Shown here: positions 1 through 6,090 of the stretch, in pieces
How the letters are laid out: each line of letters begins with the position of its first letter
Numbering within the stretch: position 1 is the first letter of the stretch
DNA from: an uncultured Cellvibrio sp.
GTDB taxonomy: Bacteria; Pseudomonadota; Gammaproteobacteria; Pseudomonadales; Cellvibrionaceae
Direction of reading: 5' to 3'
Length of the DNA stretch: 9,108 nucleotides
NCBI GenBank assembly: GCA_946482385.1
Contig: CAMLRI010000048.1
Coordinates: 1-9,108, forward strand
The notes under the pieces: generated by a model
What the model was told of the DNA's origin: nothing
Seen by the model: the letters and a program-made list of their open reading frames with translations, nothing else
Databases searched by the model: none
Position numbers and translations under genes: made by a program

Positions 1-2
1 CC

Positions 3-1775
3 GGCATAGCCGCCTCCAGTTTGGCGGTAGTTGCCGGCCTGACTTTATTGCAATACCAACTGAGCAGTTTTAATAGCGTCGACAAGGCCAGTAGCAAGGA
101 TGCATCAATCACTCTGCCCCTGGCCGATATGCGCAGCCCGCAAACACAACAACCCGAAAGCGTGGAAGAAGTAGTAGTGACCGGCTACCGCCAGGAGCTG
201 GCAAAAACCCAACGCGAGCAAGAAGCCTACACCATGGCCGAACGCAAAATGGCAATGCCCAGTGCCGCCATGCCGCAGGTTGCGGCCACGGCGCCAATGG
301 CGGATATGGCCGCACCTGCAACCTTGCCCCCAGCCGATTTCCCCAACCACAGGGGCAAGGAATACCGCGACCGTTTTAGCGATGTTGAGGAAAGCCCGGT
401 GATCGCCACTGCGGAAAATCCGTTTTCTACTTTCTCTATAGACGTGGACACCGCCGCCTACAGTTTTGTGCGCCGCCTGTTGAACGAGGGCCAATTGCCA
501 CCCAAGGATGCGGTGCGCCTGGAAGAAATGGTGAATTATTTCGACTACCAATACCCGCAACCGCGCAGCAAAGAAGCGCCCTTCACCACCAGCATCACGG
601 TGATGGACTCCCCCTGGAAAACAGGCAACAAACTGCTGCACATTGGTATCCAGGGGTATCAATTACCGGCCAGTGAAATACCACAATCCAACCTGGTATT
701 TTTGCTGGATGTGTCTGGCTCCATGGATGAACCGAGCAAATTGCCCCTGGTGAAACAATCCATGGAATTGCTGCTCAGCAACCTCAAGCCCGACGACACT
801 GTGGCCATAGTGGTTTACGCCGGTGCCGCTGGCGCTGTGCTGGAACCTACGCCCGCCAAAGAGAAAAGCAAAATCCTGGCGGCGCTAACCAATTTGCAAG
901 CCGGCGGCAGCACCGCCGGCGGTGAAGGCCTGGCGCTCGCCTACCAAATGGCGGAGGCTAACTTTAATCCCAAGGGCGTTAACCGCATTATCCTCGCCAC
1001 CGACGGCGATTTTAATGTGGGCGAAACCGGCGACGACAACCTGCAGGATTTCGTTGAGCGCAAACGCGAAAAAGGCATTTATTTATCGGTGCTGGGTTTT
1101 GGCCAAGGCAATTACCAGGACGCGCTTATGCAAACCCTGGCGCAAAATGGCAATGGCACCGCCGCTTATATAGACACCCTTAGCGAAGCGCAAAAAGTGC
1201 TGGTCACCGAAGCTACCTCCAGCCTCTTCCCTATCGCCAAGGATGTGAAAATCCAGGTGGAATTCAACCCGGCCACAGTGGCGGAATATCGCCTGCTCGG
1301 CTACGAAACCCGCGCCCTCAACCGCGAAGATTTTGCCAACGATAAAGTCGACGCCGGCGAAGTTGGCTCTGGCCAAAGGGTTACCGCCATTTACGAAATT
1401 ACACCTGTGGGGGCAGATTCTGCACTGCTGGAAACAGGCCGCTACCAAACCGATAGCCAGATAAAAAAACCAGCCAACAACGAATACGGCCTGGTGCGCC
1501 TGCGCTACAAACTGCCCAACCAGGATAAATCCCAAGCGCTGGAGCAATTAATTGTTAGAAACAGCAATGCCAGCGCTGCCCTGCAACAAGAGGCCAATTT
1601 CGCCACCGCCGTTGCCGGTTTTGCCCAGCTGTTAAAAGGCAGCAAATACTCTGGCGATTTCACCTACGATAAAGTGATCGAATTGGCGCAAGCCAACAAA
1701 GGCCGCGATGATTACGGCTATAGAACCGAGTTTGTGCAACTGGTGCGCAAAGCAAAAATGGCTAAAGCGCTGTAA
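3..1775 (+). CDS. VWA-domain protein of the YfbK family, 5' end missing
   Basis: This is a membrane-anchored von Willebrand factor A protein of the YfbK type. The frame is open to the left edge, so the real start lies outside the window; TTG at 21 is only the first possible start inside it. Residues here are numbered from base 21. The first visible stretch (GIAASSLAVVAGLTLL) is a hydrophobic membrane anchor. A TonB-box-like segment, EEVVVTGYR, sits at 49-57, followed by an Ala/Met/Pro-rich linker to about 105. The YfbK N-terminal domain follows (NPFSTFSIDVDTAAYSFVRR at about 133-152). The VWA domain has a complete metal site: DVSGS at 230-234, Thr298 and Asp328 in ATDGD. The DUF3520/YfbK C-terminal domain fills roughly 410-584. 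The family is widespread but its function is poorly known; a role in envelope protein interactions is inference. No upstream neighbour is visible. Family call is firm, role is not. Confidence 0.9.
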   Translation, partial: GIAASSLAVVAGLTLLQYQLSSFNSVDKASSKDASITLPLADMRSPQTQQPESVEEVVVTGYRQELAKTQREQEAYTMAERKMAMPSAAMPQVAATAPMADMAAPATLPPADFPNHRGKEYRDRFSDVEESPVIATAENPFSTFSIDVDTAAYSFVRRLLNEGQLPPKDAVRLEEMVNYFDYQYPQPRSKEAPFTTSITVMDSPWKTGNKLLHIGIQGYQLPASEIPQSNLVFLLDVSGSMDEPSKLPLVKQSMELLLSNLKPDDTVAIVVYAGAAGAVLEPTPAKEKSKILAALTNLQAGGSTAGGEGLALAYQMAEANFNPKGVNRIILATDGDFNVGETGDDNLQDFVERKREKGIYLSVLGFGQGNYQDALMQTLAQNGNGTAAYIDTLSEAQKVLVTEATSSLFPIAKDVKIQVEFNPATVAEYRLLGYETRALNREDFANDKVDAGEVGSGQRVTAIYEITPVGADSALLETGRYQTDSQIKKPANNEYGLVRLRYKLPNQDKSQALEQLIVRNSNASAALQQEANFATAVAGFAQLLKGSKYSGDFTYDKVIELAQANKGRDDYGYRTEFVQLVRKAKMAKAL

Positions 1776-1796
1776 TTTTATAAACTCAAGGTAAGC

Positions 1797-1840
1797 ACAC
1801 ATCCGCCGCGGCTATACAGCTACGGCGGATGTGTAATTTT
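1797..1840 (+). terminator. Rho-independent terminator after the VWA gene
   Basis: A perfect 12-bp stem pairs 1797-1808 (ACACATCCGCCG) with 1823-1834 (CGGCGGATGTGT). A further GCT/AGC pairing lies in the loop. AATTTT follows at 1835-1840. It begins 21 bases after the VWA stop codon. The T tract is short, but the stem is long and GC-rich. Confidence 0.8.
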
Positions 1841-1882
1841 CAGGTTTCATCCACACACTGCGGCCACACCAAACCAGCCATT

Positions 1883-2638
1883 ATGAAAACATCCCACGAC
1901 GACCATGTGCAGCAACACAGCCCGGAACAAATTCGCTTGCGCTTACAGCAAACAGCCAAACCCAATGTGATTCCCGATGCAGTGCTGGGCGGCATTGATG
2001 GCTGCGTTACCACCTTTGCGGTGGTATCCGGTGCGGCGGGCGCGGGGTTTTCGGCCAGTGTGGCGCTGATTTTAGGCGTAGCCAATTTGCTGGCCGATGG
2101 TTTTAGCATGGCAGTGAGCAACTACGAGGCGGTGAAATCGCAACAGGAATTTGCCGAGCGCATTCGCTTGATTGAGCAGGAACATATAGAGCGCTTCCCC
2201 GAGGGCGAGCGCGAGGAAATCCGCCAGATTTATGCCAACAAAGGTTTTAGCGGTGAAGTGCTTGAAGCAGTGGTAGACACCATTTGCAAAGACCGGGCGC
2301 TCTGGATTGAAACCATGCTCACGGAAGAATACGGCGTGCAAACCTCGGGGCTAAACCCCTACTTATCGGCCGCCGCCACCTTTGGTGCTTTTATCTTGGT
2401 AGGGGCAGTTCCACTATTGCCGTTTTTATTTAGCCAGCTGGAGCTGCACAGCCAATTTATTATCAGCGGCAGCCTGGCGGGGTTAATGTTTTTTAGCATA
2501 GGCGCGCTAAAAAGCCTGGTGTTTGCCAAGCCGGTAATTCGCTCGGGCTTTAAAACCCTGCTCACCGGCGGCGCAGCTGCATCGCTAGCGTTTATTGCCG
2601 GCTATGTGCTGCGCAGCCTGTTTGGTATTGATGCTTAA
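1883..2638 (+). CDS. VIT1/CCC1-family Fe2+/Mn2+ transporter
   Basis: This is a 251-residue integral membrane protein of the VIT1/CCC1 family, which moves ferrous iron or manganese out of the cytoplasm, probably coupled to protons. The first membrane segment begins at GGIDGCVTTFAVVSG and the second at ANLLADGFSMAVSNYEAV. A charged, Glu-rich cytoplasmic region follows (IRLIEQEHIERFPEGEREE and on to LTEEYG), matching the metal-binding helices of the family. Three more hydrophobic segments follow (FGAFILVGAVPLLPFLF, FIISGSLAGLMFFSIGAL, GGAAASLAFIAGYVL), giving the usual five. ATG at 1883 (MKTSHDDHV) is chosen although no clear Shine-Dalgarno precedes it. The in-frame ATG at 1829 lies in the right arm of the preceding terminator and would add an 18-residue tail with no hydrophobic or family-like character. 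The gene ends against the convergent DUF1993 gene. Substrate choice between Fe and Mn cannot be read from sequence. Confidence 0.88.
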   Translation: MKTSHDDHVQQHSPEQIRLRLQQTAKPNVIPDAVLGGIDGCVTTFAVVSGAAGAGFSASVALILGVANLLADGFSMAVSNYEAVKSQQEFAERIRLIEQEHIERFPEGEREEIRQIYANKGFSGEVLEAVVDTICKDRALWIETMLTEEYGVQTSGLNPYLSAAATFGAFILVGAVPLLPFLFSQLELHSQFIISGSLAGLMFFSIGALKSLVFAKPVIRSGFKTLLTGGAAASLAFIAGYVLRSLFGIDA

Positions 2639-3147
2639 GACTTATAGGGCATAGCACCCAGATAATCCTTCTTGCCAATATCCACACCATTGTGGCGCAA
2701 AATCGAATAGGCAGTAGTAACGTGGAAATACAGGTTGGGAATGGCATGCTGAATTGCGAATTCATAACCGGTTAAATATTTTCCCTCCCAGCGCGGCTGG
2801 GTGATATTGCGCTCGGCCGCATCGGCAAAATCGCTGGGAGAAAACTGGGCCAGGTATTCCAGCACCGATTGGATACGCGCTTTTAATTCCGGCAGGGTTG
2901 TTTCGGTATCCGGGTGCACAGGCACTGTTTCGGTTTTGCCGGTAAGACGCGCCACACCCAACTTGGCGGTATCGCAGGCAATTTGCACCTGGCGAATCAG
3001 GTTGAACTGGTCGGGCGCCAGGCGCGCATTCAATAACACACCCACATCAAATTTTTTGGCGTCGGCGTGGGCTGCGCCCTTGTCGAGTATGGCGCTGAGG
3101 TTGTTGAGCATTTTGCTGAATTGCACCACAGTTAAATCGTACAGCAT
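2635..3147 (-). CDS. DUF1993 family protein (DinB-like helical bundle)
   Basis: This 170-residue soluble protein has the length and motifs of the DUF1993 family. The N-terminus (MLYDLTVVQFSKMLNNLSAI) and the C-terminal block (FHVTTAYSILRHNGVDIGKK, then DYLG) are the family's most conserved parts. The fold is expected to resemble DinB/YfiT four-helix bundles; the enzymatic role, if any, is unknown. There is no signal peptide or membrane segment. The ATG at 3147 has a strong Shine-Dalgarno, AGGAG (bases 3154-3158 on the complement), six bases upstream. The stop codon overlaps that of the convergent transporter gene. The gene is monocistronic: a terminator lies upstream at 3241-3268, so it must have its own promoter between about 3150 and 3240. 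No clean -35/-10 pair was found there. Confidence 0.85.
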   Translation of the reverse strand: MLYDLTVVQFSKMLNNLSAILDKGAAHADAKKFDVGVLLNARLAPDQFNLIRQVQIACDTAKLGVARLTGKTETVPVHPDTETTLPELKARIQSVLEYLAQFSPSDFADAAERNITQPRWEGKYLTGYEFAIQHAIPNLYFHVTTAYSILRHNGVDIGKKDYLGAMPYKS

Positions 3148-3240
3148 GGCTATCTCCTGTTTTGGTTGGTGTCACGGGTGTAACACTGGGGCAGAGTCTA
3201 GCCGATAGCGGTGGTAAACCCAGTGATTTTCGTCATTAAT

Positions 3241-3268
3241 AAAAAAACCGGCGCTGCGGCCGGTTTTT
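3241..3268 (-). terminator. Bidirectional-looking terminator after the secreted-protein gene
   Basis: The stem AAAAACCGGC (3243-3252) pairs perfectly with GCCGGTTTTT (3259-3268) around a six-base loop. On the - strand it is followed by a run of seven T (complement of 3241-3247). It lies about 25 bases past the stop of the gene at 3293-3784. A T5 run on the + strand means it could also stop transcription in the other direction. Confidence 0.85.
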
Positions 3269-3292
3269 AGTGCATAAACAATATTAGGCTTA

Positions 3293-3784
3293 TTAGTTAC
3301 TGGTTTTATTAGACCTGGTGGAATTGTGGTTAATGGCATCTACCGCTTTGTCCGCTTTGTCCGATTTGTCGTTGCGCAGCGCCGAAATATCTTTAATTTG
3401 CACGGTAACGGCCGTTTCATCGGCATCCAGTTTAAGGCTGAATTCACGCAGGGCGTCGGCGCTGGTATTGGTCATGCGCAGGGGTTTGTGTTGGCGTTTG
3501 CCGGTGGCCAAACCGGAACCCGCTTCGCGGGTGCTGGGGGCGGCCAGTTGATGTAACACCACGCGTTTATCCAGGGCTGTGCCTTTTTCATCGGTAACTT
3601 GCAGCTTGTATTCGCCGGCAGCCAAATCGCCCAATTCACACACACCGCCCGGGCAGGCCACCAGTTTGCTTTCGCCTTTGATATCGCCAATTTTGATAAA
3701 CATATCGGTTGCCGACCAAGCGGGCAGTGAAAGGCCGACAAACAACCAGAGCGCAATAGATTTGATGCTTATTAAATGCTTCAT
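3293..3784 (-). CDS. Small secreted protein with an Hcp-like N-terminal motif
   Basis: This is a 163-residue exported protein. Residues 1-25 form a classic signal peptide: basic MKHLISIK, a hydrophobic core, and cleavage after PAWSA. The mature start, TDMFIKIGDIKGES, resembles the first strand of Hcp, the type VI secretion tube protein. The rest of Hcp is not recognisable. Two cysteines (Cys44 and Cys49, in CPGGVC) are the only ones in the mature protein and probably form a disulfide in the periplasm. Next comes a beta-rich middle (GEYKLQVTDEKGTALDKRVV), then a charged tail with DKS-DKA-DKA triplets at about 139-147. ATG at 3784 is chosen over the upstream in-frame ATG at 3841 because AGGAG lies six bases before it and the signal peptide then starts at residue 1. 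It stands alone between two terminators. Its function is unknown; the Hcp link is a motif resemblance only. Confidence 0.75.
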   Translation of the reverse strand: MKHLISIKSIALWLFVGLSLPAWSATDMFIKIGDIKGESKLVACPGGVCELGDLAAGEYKLQVTDEKGTALDKRVVLHQLAAPSTREAGSGLATGKRQHKPLRMTNTSADALREFSLKLDADETAVTVQIKDISALRNDKSDKADKAVDAINHNSTRSNKTSN

Positions 3785-3923
3785 GGGTAGCTCCTTATCA
3801 ACGCAGGGGGATTCACAACAGCAATCGGGATGGATCAACACAAGCCGCTAATCACTGACTCGTTGCAACCAGCCTAGGCCCGCGTCTCTGAATAGCCTAT
3901 GAATAGTTTTTATCCTATTGCGT

Positions 3924-3961
3924 AAAAAAATAAACCCGACCTAAGCCGGGTTTATTTTTTT
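3924..3961 (-). terminator. Terminator of the motA-motB operon
   Basis: A 15-bp stem pairs 3924-3938 (AAAAAAATAAACCCG) with 3947-3961 (CGGGTTTATTTTTTT) around an eight-base loop. It lies 15 bases past the motB stop. The + strand copy also ends in a T run, so it may work in both directions and would insulate the secreted-protein gene from the mot operon. Confidence 0.88.
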
Positions 3962-3975
3962 GAGGAGCAGAATAT

Positions 3976-4964
3976 CTAGGGGTTGCCGCTATCAATCACA
4001 TCATCAATTTCGCGCGGCGACATAAACTGCTCTTTAGGTGCAGGTGACTCCGCCGGTGTCGCAGAATCCAGTGGCATTTTTAACAACTGGTCGCTACTTA
4101 AACCTACACCTGAACCCAGGGCATCGGCCACGGCTTTTTTCAGCACGATAATAGCGATGCGGCGATTGATTGGTTCAAAAGGTTTATCCACCAAAAAAGG
4201 TGCTGCCGATCCCATTCCCTGCACAGTGGCCACCTTGGCTTCCGGGTAGGTGCCCTCCAGCAGCGCACGCCTGGCAGCGTTGGCGCGGTCGGCCGATAGT
4301 TCCCAGTTGGTGTAGGTGGCACCAGCACCATAGGGGGTGGAATCTGTGTGGCCAGTAACGCTGATTTTGTTTTGCACCTTATCGAGAATCGGCGCCAAGG
4401 CATGGAGCACGTCTTTGGAGTAGGGCTTAAGGTTGGCGCTGCCCACATCGAACATGGGGCGCTGCTCTTTATCGACAATTTGGATGCGCAGGCCCAGGGC
4501 GGTAAAGTCAATGAGTATTTGGTCTTTGATTTGCTGGAACACAGAATCCAAATCGTTAATTTCTTGTTCCAGTTGTTTTTTCAATTCCTCCAATTGTTCT
4601 TTTTCGAGTTTTTCCATTTCCCGCTTGACTTGCTCTTCGGTAACTTCCTGCTGCTTGTCAACCAGTTCCTGTTCGTTGGTTGATTCGGTTTCGTCGGCCT
4701 GCTGTAACGGGCGCTCCTGGTCGATAATGCCCAAGTCTGCCCCACCCTCGCCTACCACATAGGCGCTGCCTGGGTCCTGAAAGTAATTGGAGATAGCGCG
4801 CTTCTCTTCTTTTGAGGTGCTACCCAGCAACCACATCAACAAAAAGAAGGCCATCATGGCTGTCATAAAGTCTGCCAGCGCCACCTTCCAGGAACCGCCG
4901 TGGTGGCCGTGGCCGTGGCCCTTTTCTTTTTGATGATGATCGGTTGATTACTGCTCTTTTCCAT
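3976..4964 (-). CDS. motB: Flagellar motor stator protein MotB, frameshifted near the start
   Basis: MotB anchors the stator to peptidoglycan and carries the proton-channel Asp. The expected start is ATG at 4964, 12 bases after the motA stop, with AAGG upstream. It reads MEKSSNQPIIIKKK, but a base then appears to be missing among the A and G runs (4919-4931 on the + strand). The frame would otherwise stop early. In the other frame the gene continues with GHGHGHHGGSWKVALADF and the single membrane helix FMTAMMAFFLLMWLL. With the base restored the protein is 329 residues long and the channel Asp is residue 32, as in E. coli. A Glu/Lys/Gln-rich coiled coil (about 90-150) is followed by the OmpA-like peptidoglycan-binding domain (GHTDSTPYG, NWELSADRANAARR, NRRIAIIVL). 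The uninterrupted frame starts only at GTG 4884 (302 residues), leaving just four residues before the Asp. It may be a sequencing error or a real mutation. Confidence 0.9.
4903..4920. repeat. Three tandem GTGGCC hexamers in motB
   Basis: GTGGCC is repeated three times without change at 4903-4920. On the motB strand it encodes the alternating Gly-His tract. Copy-number change would not alter the frame, but the repeat lies right beside the suspected motB indel. Confidence 0.8.
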
Positions 4965-4976
4965 GCTGGATCAACC

Positions 4977-5834
4977 TTATTTTTTGCTCGCGCGATATTG
5001 TTCTTCCAGCTCGGAAAAGCTGGGGCGCACTGAGTGGAACAATACCTTGCGGCCAAACTCCACGGCTACCTGGGGCGGCACACCGTTCATGGATGCCACC
5101 AATACCGCCTTGATGCATTCGTAGGCGCGGGCTTCGTCGCGCAGCTTGTGGTTGAGGTAACTGGCAAAGGGGCCGATAAAACCATAGGCCATCAAAATAC
5201 CCAGCAGGGTTCCCACCAGTGCCGCCGCAACCGATAAACCCAACTCGGCCGGTGGCCCACCAATTTTGCCCATGGTGATTACCACCCCCAGCACCGCCGC
5301 CACAATACCGAAACCGGGTAGGCCGTCGGCGGCGTTTTGAATCGCCCCGGGTACCAGGCCAGCCTCTTGGTGATGACCATCCAGCTCCTGCTCCATTAAG
5401 GATTCCAGCTCGTGCGGCGCCATATTGCCCGCCACCATAATGCGCAGGTAATCGCAGATAAATTCAATGATGTGATGGTCTTTTAACAGATCCGGGTAGT
5501 TGGCAAAAATCGGGCTGGATTCCGGCTCATCAATATCCCCTTCAATGGCCATCAAACCCTCGCGGCGGGTTTTGTTGAGGATGTCGTACAACAGGGTGAG
5601 CAGTTCCAGGAACAGGGCTTTATTGAATTTGGAGGGAGTCATCAAGGCGCCAGCCGATTTGATAACGCCTATGGTGACCGAAAGTGGATTGGCGATAATC
5701 ATGGCACCAAAGGAGGCACCGCAAATAATAATGATCTCACTCGGCTGCCACAGGGATAGCGGGTTGCCGCCATGCATCATAAAACCGCCCAGCATACAGC
5801 CGAACAACACCACCAAACCGATAATAATATTCAC
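4977..5834 (-). CDS. motA: Flagellar motor stator protein MotA
   Basis: MotA is the membrane subunit that surrounds MotB and turns proton flow into torque on the rotor. This copy is 285 residues, close to the E. coli protein. The residues known to matter in E. coli fall at identical numbers: Arg90 and Glu98 in the cytoplasmic loop (TRREGLMAIE), Pro173 (LPGFGIVAA) and Pro222 (YGFIGPFASYL). Four membrane segments are visible: about 1-20, 32-55, 173-192 and 200-222. The C-terminal block NGVPPQVAVEFGRK, then RPSFSELEE, is typical of MotA. The start is GTG at 5834, preceded by GGGGGA seven bases upstream; the matching residue numbers support it. An ATG at 5841 is in another frame. motB follows after 12 bases in the same operon. 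The resemblance is to the proton-type MotA rather than sodium-type PomA. Confidence 0.96.
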   Translation of the reverse strand: MNIIIGLVVLFGCMLGGFMMHGGNPLSLWQPSEIIIICGASFGAMIIANPLSVTIGVIKSAGALMTPSKFNKALFLELLTLLYDILNKTRREGLMAIEGDIDEPESSPIFANYPDLLKDHHIIEFICDYLRIMVAGNMAPHELESLMEQELDGHHQEAGLVPGAIQNAADGLPGFGIVAAVLGVVITMGKIGGPPAELGLSVAAALVGTLLGILMAYGFIGPFASYLNHKLRDEARAYECIKAVLVASMNGVPPQVAVEFGRKVLFHSVRPSFSELEEQYRASKK

Positions 5835-5853
5835 GCAACATCCCCCGAAACTT

Positions 5854-5899
5854 GCGCTCTAACAGCGCTCAATGGCGGCAAAAACGCGCATTTTTTGCC
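5854..5899 (-). promoter_or_regulatory. Two hairpins in the motA leader
   Basis: GCGCT (5854-5858) pairs with AGCGC (5864-5868). GGCAAAAA (5877-5884) pairs with TTTTTGCC (5892-5899) around a seven-base loop. Both lie between the predicted motA promoter and the GTG start. Neither is followed by a U run, so they are not convincing terminators; a role in mRNA stability or translation is inference. Confidence 0.4.
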
Positions 5900-5930
5900 C
5901 ACCAGGATCAACACCAAAAAAGCTTTCCTG

Positions 5931-5958
5931 AGTATAGGCAGACTGGCTTGGGGATCAA
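5931..5958 (-). promoter_or_regulatory. Predicted sigma-70 promoter of motA-motB
   Basis: On the - strand TTGATC (complement of 5953-5958) is followed after 16 bases by TATACT (complement of 5931-5936). The hexamers match the sigma-70 consensus at four and five of six positions. Transcription would start near 5924 and give a leader of roughly 90 bases before the GTG. No sigma-54 or clear FliA element was seen. Confidence 0.55.
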
Positions 5959-5969
5959 GCACCAAGGCA

Positions 5970-6020
5970 GATTTAAGCGTTGCGCCAGCATGGACTTTTA
6001 GCCCCAAACCCGCTTAAATC
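5970..6020. promoter_or_regulatory. Perfect 10-bp inverted repeat in the motA/hscC divergent region
   Basis: GATTTAAGCG (5970-5979) and CGCTTAAATC (6011-6020) are exact inverted copies separated by 31 bases. Their starts are 41 bp apart, close to four helical turns. The left arm begins 11 bases from the -35 of the predicted motA promoter and the right arm lies 70 bases before the hscC start. A paired operator or a cruciform arm are both possible. Confidence 0.5.
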
Positions 6021-6090
6021 CCGACTCTTTTCCCCTTGCACCCGCTGCCGATAATTGGCGGGGCAGGCACCGTATAATCAGGACGACATC

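Noticed and set aside
3892..3906. Short direct repeat GAATAG ... GAATAG upstream of the secreted-protein gene
   Set aside because: The repeat is six bases in an A/T-rich stretch and could be chance; no promoter pair could be fixed around it.
4922..4931. Programmed -1 frameshift or transcriptional slippage site in motB
   Set aside because: The A runs are only four and five bases and no good X XXY YYZ heptamer lies in the zero frame, so an indel or sequencing error is preferred; it is kept only as an alternative in the finding.
4820..5056. Small frame across the motA/motB junction on the - strand
   Set aside because: It is in a third frame relative to both motA and motB and its translation matches nothing; it does not explain the motB frame break.
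6073..6078. Perfect TATAAT just before hscC
   Set aside because: Transcription would start about five bases before the ATG and cut off the AGGA ribosome site; no -35 lies at a usual distance (TTGGCG is only 12 bases upstream). The hscC promoter is left uncalled.
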